Assembly: GCF_003696365.1 (NCBI RefSeq)
Contig: NZ_RFFM01000002.1
Span: forward strand, 1-64,000
Source of the DNA: Stutzerimonas zhaodongensis
GTDB lineage: Bacteria > Pseudomonadota > Gammaproteobacteria > Pseudomonadales > Pseudomonadaceae
Direction of reading: 5' to 3'
Length of the DNA: 64,000 bases
Both the position numbers and the translations under genes were made by a program. The notes under the pieces are model-generated. The model was given only the letters and a program-made list of their open reading frames with translations, did not search any database and was not told the origin of the DNA. This document shows, piece after piece, positions 9,410 to 18,031 of the stretch. The number at the start of each line of letters is the position of its first letter. The first letter of the stretch is position 1.

Positions 9410-9479
9410 ATCGTGATTTTTTCGCGTCATGAACAGCTGCCGAAAGCCGCTGCAAACGCGAGCCCTTGAAAGAAGAGAC

Positions 9480-10343
9480 ATGGATCGCATGAAAAATCTC
9501 TTGGAACAGATAAAAAATCGGCTAGACGAACTGAACAAGGCCGAACGGAAAGTTGCGGAAGTCATCTTGAGCGATGCGCAGCAAGCCACGCGTTACAGCA
9601 TCGCTGCACTGGCGCAGGCGGCAAAGGTCAGTGAGCCGACCGTCAATCGGTTTTGTCGGTCATTCGGCGCAGCGGGTTACCCTGCTTTCAAGATCCAGCT
9701 GGCACAGAGCCTGGCTAGTGGCGCGGCCTACGTCAGCCGCGCCGTGGAAGCTGACGACGGCCCGGAGGCTTACACGCGAAAGATCTTCGGCAGCACTATC
9801 GCTTCGCTCGACAGCGCCTGTCAGGCGATAGATCCGCAGGCAATCAGCCATGCCGTGGATCTGATGATCCAGGCGCGTCAGATTCACTTCTTTGGGCTGG
9901 GCGCATCATCCTCGGTGGCACTGGACGCACAACACAAGTTCTTCCGATTCAACTTGCCAGTAACTGCCCATAGCGACGTGCTGATGCAGCGAATGCTGGC
10001 ATCGGTTGCACATACCGGCGACTTGTTCGTAATCATTTCGTACACGGGGCGTACCCGCGAGCTGGTCGAGGCAGCGACGATGGCGCGCGACAATGGCGCC
10101 TCGGTACTGGGATTGACGGCAGCAGGCTCTCCCTTGGCGAAGGTCTGCACCCTGAGCCTGGATATCCCCCTGCCGGAGGACACCGATATCTACATGCCGA
10201 TGACGTCGCGCATCATCCAGCTGACGGTGCTCGATGCACTCGCGGCGGGCGTGACACTGCGCCGTGGGGTCGATTTTCAACCGCACCTGAGAAAGATCAA
10301 AGAGAGCCTGATGGCGACTCGCTATCCGGCCGAAGAAAACTGA
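9480..10343 (+). CDS. hexR: RpiR-family glucose-catabolism repressor HexR
   Basis: Transcriptional repressor of zwf-pgl-eda, edd-glk and gap in pseudomonads, released by KDPG. The protein is 287 aa from ATG 9480 ([15 protein letters not shown]), preceded by AAGAAGAG; an in-frame ATG at 9429 is upstream of the conserved start. The N-terminal RpiR winged HTH (about 1-77) has the recognition region [14 protein letters not shown]. The C-terminal SIS sugar-phosphate domain (about 115-255) shows [12 protein letters not shown] and [12 protein letters not shown]. Divergent from zwf; ends two bases before the convergent DUF1289 gene. Confidence 0.96.
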   Translation: MDRMKNLLEQIKNRLDELNKAERKVAEVILSDAQQATRYSIAALAQAAKVSEPTVNRFCRSFGAAGYPAFKIQLAQSLASGAAYVSRAVEADDGPEAYTRKIFGSTIASLDSACQAIDPQAISHAVDLMIQARQIHFFGLGASSSVALDAQHKFFRFNLPVTAHSDVLMQRMLASVAHTGDLFVIISYTGRTRELVEAATMARDNGASVLGLTAAGSPLAKVCTLSLDIPLPEDTDIYMPMTSRIIQLTVLDALAAGVTLRRGVDFQPHLRKIKESLMATRYPAEEN

Positions 10344-10344
10344 T

Positions 10345-10536
10345 TTACTTCTTTTTCTTCTTCGCCTTGCCAAGGCCTTTGAGCCGCTCGGCGGCCACTT
10401 CGTTGACCGCCTTGCGCTCTTTGTTCTTCATGCCTTTCCAGGCCTTCATCTCGTCCCGGCTGCGACCGCAACCGATACAGATGTCGTCCTTGAGCTTGCA
10501 GATACTGATGCACGGATTTTTAGCCTTGTCGCCCAA
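10345..10536 (-). CDS. DUF1289 small cysteine-containing protein
   Basis: A 63-aa basic protein of unknown function. The DUF1289 core is CISICKLKDDICIGCGRS: four cysteines that probably bind a metal or Fe-S cluster, followed by WKGMKNKERKAV and a poly-Lys tail. There is no ATG start. GGAGG sits 5 nt before TTG 10536, which I take as the start; GTG 10542 overlaps that ribosome-binding site. It is convergent with hexR, with one base between the stop codons. Pseudomonas genomes commonly carry such a gene next to hexR. Confidence 0.7.
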   Translation of the reverse strand: MGDKAKNPCISICKLKDDICIGCGRSRDEMKAWKGMKNKERKAVNEVAAERLKGLGKAKKKKK

Positions 10537-10623
10537 AACCACCTCCGGTAAAGCTGGGACCCTACCGCTAAGTAGAGGCCCACGCTGCCGGGAGGTTCTA
10601 AGCGATTTTGGCTATCGTTCCGA

Positions 10624-11847
10624 TCAGTCCCACCAGTACTCGACCTGAACACCGAAGTTGGAGCCGTGCTGGGCATTGCCAAACGCACCGGTTTCAGACA
10701 GTGCGCTACCGGCTGCCATCAAGTTGGCCGCTTGCTGCGCCGCATCGTTCCACTGGGCATAGGTGTAATACAGACGCACTTCAGGACGTGACCAGAAGTC
10801 CGGGCCGGCAGGCGACCAGGTTGGCGCAACGGTGAACTTGGTCAGCTTACGGGTTCCTTCCGGAGCATCGATCTGGTCGTGGCCAACTTCTGCCACCAGC
10901 TTGAATTGATCGGTGAGTGCATAAACCGGCCGGACGCCCACGGAGATCCAATCCTGATCGCCGCCATCCTGACGCTTGTCCTTCTGATAAACAGCTTGGA
11001 ACTGCCCACCGAAACGGGGCGTGACCTGCCAGTCGAAGAACTCGACCACGCGCCAGCTCTTATCGCTGCTACCAAGCGTGACGTCTCCGGTGTAGCCCAG
11101 CCCGGTGCCGGGACCTTCCCCATATTGAACCGCAAAGGTATTGCTGCCACCCAGGAAGCCAACCTGCTGATGCTGAGCCGTTACAGCCCAGCCGCTATTG
11201 GAGTCGCTCTGATCAGGATCATCGATGTAGCTGACCCCGAACTGCAGCTCGCCGTCAGGATTGGATTTGAAGCCCCCAACGTTGAAATCGTGACGGTTGA
11301 TGTACTCCTTCTGAAACACGCTGTCCTTACGGGAGAAGGCATAGCTATATTTCAGACCGCCGATTTCCATATCTTCGATACCGGCACCGGTGGCGCTCTG
11401 GTTCCAGTAATAGAAGTCGGAAATGTGAATATCGTTCCGCTTGTAGAATCGCCGTCCGGCCCACAACGAACCGCCGTTGAGCGCAGGCATCTTGCTCCAC
11501 TCAGCATAGGCCTGCACCACGCGGGCAAAGCCATGATCGCCAGTGAACCTGGGCGTGTGGTCGTACTCGTTGTATAGCGCAGCCATGCCCTCGATGCTGA
11601 ATACAGAACCGTCGTTCATCGTGACCAGGTCATGGCGCAAGCCCAGCTCCGCGTACTGCTCGCACTCGTTACCAAGGCGAAACTTTGAAGGTGCGCCAGG
11701 CAATTGGAAACAGGCCTGCGAATCACTGCCGCTCGATTCGCCGACGCCGCTGCGAACATATCCGTTGAAGTCCAGTGCATGGACCGCAACAGGCATGGCG
11801 AGGCTGGCCAGCGAAACCGCGAGGCCCAGGCGTGTGGTTTTTTTCAT
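10624..11847 (-). CDS. LamB/maltoporin-family carbohydrate porin
   Basis: Outer-membrane sugar porin, 407 aa. It has a typical signal peptide (about 23 residues, cut after AVHA), then a beta-barrel rich in alternating aromatic strands, ending in the aromatic pair of VQVEYWWD. The FYYWNQSATGAGIEDMEIG region matches the LamB pattern YYW...GAGLEN rather than the OprB family. In P. aeruginosa and P. putida the corresponding position, after the gts ATPase gene, holds OprB; here a LamB-type channel appears to take its place. Probable role: passage of glucose and possibly maltooligosaccharides. A Crc-type CA motif precedes its ribosome-binding site. Confidence 0.85.
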   Translation of the reverse strand: MKKTTRLGLAVSLASLAMPVAVHALDFNGYVRSGVGESSGSDSQACFQLPGAPSKFRLGNECEQYAELGLRHDLVTMNDGSVFSIEGMAALYNEYDHTPRFTGDHGFARVVQAYAEWSKMPALNGGSLWAGRRFYKRNDIHISDFYYWNQSATGAGIEDMEIGGLKYSYAFSRKDSVFQKEYINRHDFNVGGFKSNPDGELQFGVSYIDDPDQSDSNSGWAVTAQHQQVGFLGGSNTFAVQYGEGPGTGLGYTGDVTLGSSDKSWRVVEFFDWQVTPRFGGQFQAVYQKDKRQDGGDQDWISVGVRPVYALTDQFKLVAEVGHDQIDAPEGTRKLTKFTVAPTWSPAGPDFWSRPEVRLYYTYAQWNDAAQQAANLMAAGSALSETGAFGNAQHGSNFGVQVEYWWD

Positions 11848-11869
11848 ATCCGCTCCAATTAGCTTCTTA

Positions 11870-11877
11870 TTGTTGTT
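11870..11877 (-). promoter_or_regulatory. Crc/Hfq CA motif in the porin leader
   Basis: On the minus strand the porin mRNA reads AACAACAA, an exact fit to the AAnAAnAA Hfq/Crc motif, 22 nt before the start codon and just ahead of the GGAG ribosome-binding site. This placement is typical of Crc-repressed Pseudomonas transport genes. Confidence 0.6.
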
Positions 11878-11891
11878 ACTGCTGTTGGATC

Positions 11892-11940
11892 GAGCCGAAC
11901 ACGGCTCTCCTTACGATCCGCAAGCTCGCACAGGCGAGCT
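11892..11940. other. Two stem-loops between the gts ATPase gene and the porin gene
   Basis: GAGCCG/CGGCTC (11892-11897 and 11902-11907, 4-nt loop) and AGCTCGC/GCGAGCT (11923-11929 and 11934-11940, 4-nt loop). Both lie in the 222-bp gap between gtsD and the porin, on the transcribed minus strand upstream of the CA motif. Neither has a U-tract. They may protect the 3' end of the gts mRNA or attenuate read-through into the porin gene. Confidence 0.4.
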
Positions 11941-12069
11941 GCGTTTCGACTTTCTGGCATTTACGGTGTTCGCCCGTATCGCCGAAAAACCATGCACATC
12001 AATAACATTCGAATGAAACCTGTGCCGGTACGCAGATATACCGCGACCAAGCCTTTTTCCCACTCGAAC

Positions 12070-13227
12070 TCATCGGGCCATCAAACGGGTAACGGTGCCA
12101 TTTTGCCCGGTCGAGCCATTGTTTCTGACGACCCCCAGCCTCTCGCCTGTTTTGGCATCGAACAACAGCACCTTGTCCGGTTCGAATTGCAGATTCAGGC
12201 TGACACCCGGCGCAGGCGCCGAATCAGGCGCAAGCCGGACGCAGACCTTTGTCTGGTTCAGCTCGACGAAAACCATAGTGTCCGGGCCTGTAGGTTCCAC
12301 TACCTGCACTTCTGCGCGCAGAGCAGGCAGGCCTCCCTCGGTGCCCAGACTGATCTGCTCGGGGCGAATGCCTAGAATCACCTCGCGACCTTCAAGCGAT
12401 TCGCCTTCGGCAAGCTGCAGCGGCAGCTCGCAGCGATCCTGCCCACTGTCGAGCACCGCACGCCAGGTCGAACCTTGCTTGTTCAGCCTAAGGGGGATGA
12501 AGTTCATCGGAGGAGATCCGATGAAGCTCGCCACGAACAGATTCGCCGGGTTGTTGTAAATCTCTTTCGGCGTGCCGAATTGCTGGACGATACCGTCCTT
12601 CATGACCGCCACCTTATCGCCCAGCGTCATGGCTTCGATCTGGTCATGGGTGACGTAGACCGTGGTGGTTTTCAGACGCTGATGCATCAGCTTGATTTCA
12701 GTACGCATCTCGACGCGCAGCTTGGCGTCGAGGTTGGATAATGGCTCGTCGAACAGATAGATCTTCGGTCGCCGCGCAAGTGCCCGGCCCATGGCCACAC
12801 GCTGCTGCTGGCCGCCGGATAGCTGCGAGGGTTTACGACCCAGCAAGTGTTCGATCTGCAGCAACTTGGCGACGCGTGATACTTCTTCCTCGATCTTTGC
12901 CGCCGGGATCTTGCGCATCTTCAGGCCGAAGGCAATGTTCTCCTGCACGGTCATGGTTGGGTAAAGCGCGTACGACTGGAACACCATGGCGATGTCGCGA
13001 TCCTTCGGGCTGGCAGAGCTGATATCAGCCCCATCGACCCGAATCTCTCCTCCCGAAATGTCTTCGAGCCCTGCGATGCAGTTCATCAGCGTCGACTTGC
13101 CGCAGCCCGACGGGCCGACCAGGATCAGGAATTCACCATCCTCGATTTTAAGATCGATGTCTTTCAGCGTTTCATTGGCGCTGCCGGGATAACTCTTGCG
13201 GACGTTACAAAGTTCTAGTGCAGCCAT
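12070..13227 (-). CDS. gtsD: Glucose ABC transporter ATPase (MalK/UgpC type)
   Basis: ATP-binding subunit of the inner-membrane glucose importer, 385 aa. Walker A GPSGCGKST (about residue 38), Q-loop, signature LSGGQQQR, Walker B YLFDEP and the H-loop VTHDQ are intact. The C-terminal TOBE-like regulatory domain (about 240-385) is the MalK/UgpC type used by sugar importers. It lies 10 bp after gtsC. Other names for the orthologue are gltK and msmK. Confidence 0.92.
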   Translation of the reverse strand: MAALELCNVRKSYPGSANETLKDIDLKIEDGEFLILVGPSGCGKSTLMNCIAGLEDISGGEIRVDGADISSASPKDRDIAMVFQSYALYPTMTVQENIAFGLKMRKIPAAKIEEEVSRVAKLLQIEHLLGRKPSQLSGGQQQRVAMGRALARRPKIYLFDEPLSNLDAKLRVEMRTEIKLMHQRLKTTTVYVTHDQIEAMTLGDKVAVMKDGIVQQFGTPKEIYNNPANLFVASFIGSPPMNFIPLRLNKQGSTWRAVLDSGQDRCELPLQLAEGESLEGREVILGIRPEQISLGTEGGLPALRAEVQVVEPTGPDTMVFVELNQTKVCVRLAPDSAPAPGVSLNLQFEPDKVLLFDAKTGERLGVVRNNGSTGQNGTVTRLMAR

Positions 13228-13237
13228 GGTCGCTCTC

Positions 13238-14083
13238 CTAACCCTTGACCGCGCCGGCCGTAAGCCCGCGCAGGAAATACTTGCCGGCGAGGATGTACAC
13301 CACCAGCGTTGGCAGCCCGGCGATCATCGCCGCAGCCATATCGACGTTGTATTCCTTGGCGCCCGTGCTGGTGTTGACCAGGTTGTTCAGCGCCACAGTG
13401 ATCGGTTGCGTGTCACCGCTCGCAAACACCACACCGAACAGGAAGTCGTTCCAGATCTGGGTGAACTGCCAGATCAGGCAAACCATGATCGTGGGGATCG
13501 ACATCGGCAGCAGAATCCGCCCGAATATGGTGAAGAAGCCCGCCCCATCGAGGCGCGCCGCACGGATCAGCGCGTCGGGGACGCTCACGTAAAAATTTCG
13601 GAAGAACAGAGTGGTGAACGCCAAGCCGTAAACCAGATGCACCAGCACCAATCCGGGGGTCGTGTTGGCGAGTCCGAGCTGACCCAGGGTGAATGAGGCT
13701 GGAAGCAGGATCACCTGGAACGGCAGAAAGCAGCCGAACAACAACAGTCCGAAGAACAGCTGCGAGCCACGAAACCGCCACATGGCCAAGACATAGCCAT
13801 TGAGCGCGCCAAGCAGCGTCGAGATGATCACCGCCGGCACCGTGATCTTCACCGAGTTCCAGAAATAACCACCAACCGCGTCCCACGCCTTGATCCAGCC
13901 AATAGCGGTCATCACATCGGGCCACGACAGGAGATTGCCGGTACGGATGTCTTCCGGAGTCTTGAAGCTGGTCAACAGCATTACCACCAGCGGCACCAGA
14001 TACACGGCTACCGCAATCAGCAAAGTCGCGTAGATCGCCACCCGGCTAAATGTCAGGCGCTTGCGCCCTACCAGACTAGTCAT
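13238..14083 (-). CDS. gtsC: Glucose ABC transporter permease GtsC
   Basis: Inner-membrane permease of the MalG type, 281 aa, with six predicted helices (first one at about residues 15-37). The EAA loop that docks the ATPase is RAARLDGAGFFTIFGRI near residue 190. It overlaps the end of gtsB by 8 bp and lies 10 bp before gtsD, so the three transport genes are tightly coupled. Confidence 0.92.
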   Translation of the reverse strand: MTSLVGRKRLTFSRVAIYATLLIAVAVYLVPLVVMLLTSFKTPEDIRTGNLLSWPDVMTAIGWIKAWDAVGGYFWNSVKITVPAVIISTLLGALNGYVLAMWRFRGSQLFFGLLLFGCFLPFQVILLPASFTLGQLGLANTTPGLVLVHLVYGLAFTTLFFRNFYVSVPDALIRAARLDGAGFFTIFGRILLPMSIPTIMVCLIWQFTQIWNDFLFGVVFASGDTQPITVALNNLVNTSTGAKEYNVDMAAAMIAGLPTLVVYILAGKYFLRGLTAGAVKG

Positions 14084-15002
14084 GGCGCTTGTTCCTCAAT
14101 TCCGAATACAGGTAAGGCACGACGATTGCCATAACGGCCCCGAGCATCAGGATGGCGCTGGCAGCGCCGAGTCCCATTTGCCCACGAGTGAAGGTGTGGG
14201 CGTACATGAACATCGCGGGAAGATCCGAGGCGTAGCCGGGGCCACCTGCTGTCATTGCAGCTACCAGGTCGAACGCCTTGATGGCGATATGCGCAAGGAT
14301 CATCAATGCGCTGAAGAAAACCGGACGCAGGCTCGGCAGAACGATACGAAGATAGATACTCGGTAGGCTGGCGCCGTCGATCTGCGCCGCGCGCACGATG
14401 GACTGGTCGACGCCACGCAACCCGGCCAGAAACAACGCCATGACGAAACCCGACGCCTGCCAGACGGCAGCGATGACCAGGCAGTACACGACCCGATCCG
14501 GATCCACCAGCCAGTCAAAACGAAACCCTTCCCAGCCCCAGTCGCGCAGCATCTTGTCGATGCCCAGCCCGGGGTTGAGCAACCACTTCCATGCCGTACC
14601 GGTGACGATCATCGATAGCGCCATCGGATACAGGTAAACGGTGCGTATGAAGCCTTCACGGCGTATACGCTGATCCAGCAAAACGGCGAGCAGCACGCCG
14701 ATGGTAAGGCTGATGGTGATGAACAACCCGCCGAATACCAGCAGATTCTTGCTTGCCACCCACCAGCGATCATTGTTCCAGAGGCGCTCGTACTGCAGCA
14801 GGCCGACCCATTTATAGCTGGGCATGAAGCGTGAGTTGGTGAACGAAAGCAGGAACGTCCAGAAGATGTAACCGTAGAAACCGACCAGCACGATGAGCAT
14901 GCTCGGCGCCAGGACCAGCTTGGGTAGCCAGGACTGCAATGCATCGAGCGGCGAGGCCTTGGTCAGCCGGGACGGCTTGGTGATGACAGCGGTTGAGCTC
15001 AT
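14076..15002 (-). CDS. gtsB: Glucose ABC transporter permease GtsB
   Basis: MalF-type inner-membrane permease, 308 aa from ATG 15002, which has GGAG upstream; a longer in-frame reading starts at 15044. The first helix is at about residues 30-53. The EAA loop is RAAQIDGASLPSIYLRI in the C-terminal third. It is separated from gtsA by 158 bp holding a terminator and further stem-loops, so it is probably made at a lower level than the binding protein. Confidence 0.92.
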   Translation of the reverse strand: MSSTAVITKPSRLTKASPLDALQSWLPKLVLAPSMLIVLVGFYGYIFWTFLLSFTNSRFMPSYKWVGLLQYERLWNNDRWWVASKNLLVFGGLFITISLTIGVLLAVLLDQRIRREGFIRTVYLYPMALSMIVTGTAWKWLLNPGLGIDKMLRDWGWEGFRFDWLVDPDRVVYCLVIAAVWQASGFVMALFLAGLRGVDQSIVRAAQIDGASLPSIYLRIVLPSLRPVFFSALMILAHIAIKAFDLVAAMTAGGPGYASDLPAMFMYAHTFTRGQMGLGAASAILMLGAVMAIVVPYLYSELRNKRHD

Positions 15003-15073
15003 GGTTGGCTCCGGACGAATACAGATCGCATGACGCGGTTCCAATGCTGATTACGAGGCATGACCTTCCCATC

Positions 15074-15119
15074 GCGGCCGATCATCGATCGGCCGCCGGG
15101 TTACGATGCCGAAGGCATC
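15074..15119. other. Two further stem-loops in the gtsA-gtsB gap
   Basis: GCGGCCGAT/ATCGGCCGC (15074-15082 and 15088-15096) is a perfect 9-bp stem with a 5-nt loop. GATGCC/GGCATC (15105-15110 and 15114-15119) is a 6-bp stem with a GAA/TTC loop. They follow the gtsA terminator on the transcribed strand and probably tune mRNA decay or read-through into gtsB. Confidence 0.5.
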
Positions 15120-15129
15120 AGTCGTGTGT

Positions 15130-15154
15130 AAAAAAGGGCCGCGGAATGCGACCC
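15130..15154 (-). terminator. Rho-independent terminator after gtsA, inside the gts operon
   Basis: On the minus strand GGGTCGC, a 5-nt loop and GCGGCCC pair over 7 bp (one G-U) and are followed directly by TTTTTT. It lies 7 bp past the gtsA stop codon. It should end most transcripts after the binding-protein gene and let a fraction through to the permeases. Confidence 0.75.
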
Positions 15155-15160
15155 AAAGCC

Positions 15161-16411
15161 CTACTGAACCGCTTGAATCGCCGCAGCCAATTGCTGCGCC
15201 GCCTTCTTCGGATCGGCAGCAGGGTCGTTGAAGAAGTTGGTGACGACGTCAAAGACCGCGCCCTGGACGTAGCTGGATGCTGCCATCCCATGGGCCAGAC
15301 TCGGCACCAGACCCGGCCCTTGCGCTGCCGACTTGAAGTCCTTCATCGACTGCTGGGCGCAGACGTCGAATTCGCTCATGTCCTGATCCAGGCGTACCGG
15401 AATGGAGCCTTTGTTCTGGTTGAAGAATTGCTGGAATTCAGGCTCCAGAACAGTCCGTGCCAGGTCCTGCTGCGCTTGACGGTTATCGTCGTTGCTGAGT
15501 TTGAACATGGCTAGCGAGTCGATGTTGTAGGTAAAGCTACCTTCAGTTCCGGGGAACGGCAGGCACTTGTAATCTTCACCTGCGATCTTTTCTGCTGCGC
15601 TCCATTCGCTCTTGGCCCAGTCGCCCATGATCTGCATGCCGGCCTTGCCGTTCATCACCAGCGCGGTAGCACTATTCCAGTCACGGCCTGCAGCGTTGTT
15701 GTCGACATAGCCACGCAGCTTCTTCAGCGCGGTAAAAGCTTCGACCATCTTGTCGCCGGTCAGCACGTTGCGGTCGAGATCGACGAACGCCTTGCGGAAG
15801 TCTTCCGGGCCGAGCACCGCCAAGGCAAGGTCTTCGAAGACGGTACCGTCCTGCCAAGGCTGACCACCGTGGGCCAGCGGCATGAAGCCAGCCGCCTTGA
15901 GCTTTTCTGCCGCAGCAAAGAATTCGTCGAGGGTGGTAGGCGGCGTAGCGCCCGCCTTTTCGAATACTTCGGGATTGATCCACAGCCAGTTGACCCGGTG
16001 CACGTTGACCGGCACCGCCACGTAATCACCGTCATATTTCATGGCGGTGGAGACCTGCTTGGGCAGTAACTCGTCCCATTTGGCTTTCTCAGCCACATCA
16101 TTGAGATCGGTCAGCAGACCCAGCTCGCCCCATTCCTGGATATCGGGACCCTTGATCTGGGCAGCGGCAGGCGCGTTGCCGGAAACGGCACGGGTCTTCA
16201 ACACGGTCATGGCGGCTTCGCCACCGCCGCCGGCTACGGCGAAATCCTTCCAGGTATGGCCCTGCTCTTCCACGAGTCGCTGAAGGGTGTCTGCGGCGCG
16301 CTTCTCGCCGCCCGACGTCCACCAGTGCAGAACTTCAACCTCACCGGCGTGAGCAAAGGGTACGAGGGAGGCCAGGGAAACAGCAGTAACAAGACGATGT
16401 ATTGCGTTCAT
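15161..16411 (-). CDS. gtsA: Periplasmic glucose-binding protein GtsA
   Basis: Substrate-binding protein of the glucose ABC importer, 416 aa. A signal peptide of about 22 residues ends at PFAHA-GEVE, and the mature protein begins with the family pattern [13 protein letters not shown]. Trp-rich sugar-contact regions recur ([26 protein letters not shown]). AAGGA lies 9 nt before the ATG. The leader carries a Crc-type CA motif. It is first in the transporter operon, immediately downstream of the gtrS sensor gene. Confidence 0.94.
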   Translation of the reverse strand: MNAIHRLVTAVSLASLVPFAHAGEVEVLHWWTSGGEKRAADTLQRLVEEQGHTWKDFAVAGGGGEAAMTVLKTRAVSGNAPAAAQIKGPDIQEWGELGLLTDLNDVAEKAKWDELLPKQVSTAMKYDGDYVAVPVNVHRVNWLWINPEVFEKAGATPPTTLDEFFAAAEKLKAAGFMPLAHGGQPWQDGTVFEDLALAVLGPEDFRKAFVDLDRNVLTGDKMVEAFTALKKLRGYVDNNAAGRDWNSATALVMNGKAGMQIMGDWAKSEWSAAEKIAGEDYKCLPFPGTEGSFTYNIDSLAMFKLSNDDNRQAQQDLARTVLEPEFQQFFNQNKGSIPVRLDQDMSEFDVCAQQSMKDFKSAAQGPGLVPSLAHGMAASSYVQGAVFDVVTNFFNDPAADPKKAAQQLAAAIQAVQ

Positions 16412-16424
16412 TGGTTTTCCTTTC

Positions 16425-16432
16425 TTGTTGTT
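16425..16432 (-). promoter_or_regulatory. Crc/Hfq CA motif in the gtsA leader
   Basis: The gtsA mRNA reads AACAACAA, an exact AAnAAnAA match, directly ahead of the ribosome-binding site and about 13 nt before the ATG. Hfq with Crc bound here would block translation during growth on preferred organic acids. Confidence 0.65.
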
Positions 16433-16438
16433 ATCGAT

Positions 16439-16563
16439 GCAAGTCTTCGCTTGCGCTGCACCGATTCTAGGCGCGAGTTACATCGCGCCGGGTAACGAAG
16501 GGATATCGAATCGTCACCGCTCCGTTACAAAGTGAGGGGTCGTTATGACGGCACCACGTGGTG
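16439..16563. promoter_or_regulatory. gtsA upstream region with three dyads (possible GltR site)
   Basis: The 159-bp gap between gtrS and gtsA must hold the gts promoter. It contains GCAAG/CTTGC (16439-16454), GGCGCGA-N6-TCGCGCC (16470-16489, perfect 7-bp arms) and the 12-bp palindrome CACCACGTGGTG (16552-16563) just past the gtrS stop. One of the first two could be the GltR operator; I cannot tell which. Confidence 0.35.
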
Positions 16564-16570
16564 GTCGACT

Positions 16571-18031
16571 TCAATCATCGTGACGAGGAAGGCTGAGCGT
16601 CACGCGCAGACCTCCCTGTTCCAGATTCCGCAGGCTGACTTCACCGCCATGGGCATGGGCAATATTTCGCGCGATACCCAAGCCAAGGCCGTATCCAGGC
16701 TGCTTGGCCGCAAGCCTGAAGTTCGGCTCAAACACCTGCTGCAGCCACGCCTGCGGCACCCCGGGGCCCTCATCGTCGACGTGAAGAACAAAGGTGCTCT
16801 TGTTGTCCTCAATCAGCAGATGCGCGCGCTCGCCATATTTGAGTGCATTGTCGAGCAGATTGCCGATGCAGCGCTTGAGCGCCAAGGGTTTGCCTGCGTA
16901 GGGCGCTGTCGCCCTGCCCTCCACTGTCACTCGCCCATTGCCGCCCGGCGCCAGGTAGGGCTCGGTGACGCAATCGAGCAGGAGATTGAGGTCCAGCGGC
17001 TCGATGTTCTCGTGGATATCGGTGTCCTTGACGCATTGCAGAGCGCCCTTGACCAGTAATTCGAGCTCGTCGAGATCACGGCTGAACTTGCGCTGCAGGG
17101 CTTCATCATCCAGCAGCTCGACTCGCAACCGCAGCCGTGTGATCGGTGTGCGCAGGTCATGGGAAATGGCGCTGAACAGTTGGCTACGTTCGGTAAGGTA
17201 ACGACCGATGCGCTCACGCATGCTGTTGAAGGCTCGACTGACCTCAATTACCTCGCTACCGCCCCGCTCCGGCAATAACTCTACCTCGGTGCCAAGAGAC
17301 ATCTCTCGCGCGGCCTGAGCCAACTTCTTGAGCGGTCGGCTTTGCCAGTGCACGAGGATGCCAATGAACAACAGCAGAAAGCTGGTAGTGAGAAAGACGA
17401 ACCAGAGCTGCTGAGTCGGAATGCCGTCATCTTCCAGGCTCACGTACGGCGCAGGCATCAGGGATGCGAGATAGAGCCACTCTCCGGGCGCAATCTGGAT
17501 CTGAGTGACCAGCACGGGTGGATTCAGCGGCTCGAGACTCAACGCGTAATGCGCCCAGGACCGTGGCAATTCATCAAGCTTCACCCCGCCGTTGAAAATA
17601 CGCAGATCATCCGGGCTTACGAAGTTAACCGACATATCCACGTCATTCCCAAGGCGCTCGCGCAGCACTTCATCCACTTCGGCAAGCACAGCCTGCTTGC
17701 GCTCGGTGGGCGGGAGAATCTGCATGTCCAGCGGCTTGTCATTTAACGAGACGAAAAAGCGTGTGCCGCCCATGCTGCGCAACTGGTCGAGCACCAGTGG
17801 CCGATAGCCGAGCGGCAGAGAGCGAAAGTAGCTGACGCTGGCCGACATCGACTGCGCGACGCTGCGAGCGCTGGTCAGCAATCCTTCCATCTGACTCGCG
17901 CGCAACTGGGAAACCCAGATGAAGCTCGACAGCGCCTGCGCCATCAACACCACCAGGAGCGTCAACAGCAGCATCCGGCCGAGCAGAGAGCGCGGGACCG
18001 GCAACCATCGGCGCTTAGCCGAGCGCGTCAT
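16571..18031 (-). CDS. gtrS: Sensor histidine kinase GtrS
   Basis: Inner-membrane sensor kinase paired with GltR, 486 aa. In P. aeruginosa it responds to 2-ketogluconate and 6-phosphogluconate and controls glucose transport. The order is TM1 (about 18-41), periplasmic sensor (42-205), TM2 (about 208-228), HAMP, HisKA with phospho-acceptor His291 in AISHDLRTP, then HATPase_c with the N-box GNLLDNALKYG and DEGPGVP. The start overlaps the end of gltR by 17 bp, so the pair is coupled. Confidence 0.9.
   Translation of the reverse strand: MTRSAKRRWLPVPRSLLGRMLLLTLLVVLMAQALSSFIWVSQLRASQMEGLLTSARSVAQSMSASVSYFRSLPLGYRPLVLDQLRSMGGTRFFVSLNDKPLDMQILPPTERKQAVLAEVDEVLRERLGNDVDMSVNFVSPDDLRIFNGGVKLDELPRSWAHYALSLEPLNPPVLVTQIQIAPGEWLYLASLMPAPYVSLEDDGIPTQQLWFVFLTTSFLLLFIGILVHWQSRPLKKLAQAAREMSLGTEVELLPERGGSEVIEVSRAFNSMRERIGRYLTERSQLFSAISHDLRTPITRLRLRVELLDDEALQRKFSRDLDELELLVKGALQCVKDTDIHENIEPLDLNLLLDCVTEPYLAPGGNGRVTVEGRATAPYAGKPLALKRCIGNLLDNALKYGERAHLLIEDNKSTFVLHVDDEGPGVPQAWLQQVFEPNFRLAAKQPGYGLGLGIARNIAHAHGGEVSLRNLEQGGLRVTLSLPRHDD

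Noticed and set aside
10879-11577. Open frame of 232 codons antisense to the porin gene
   Set aside because: Shadow of a well-supported outer-membrane porin; no recognisable domain.
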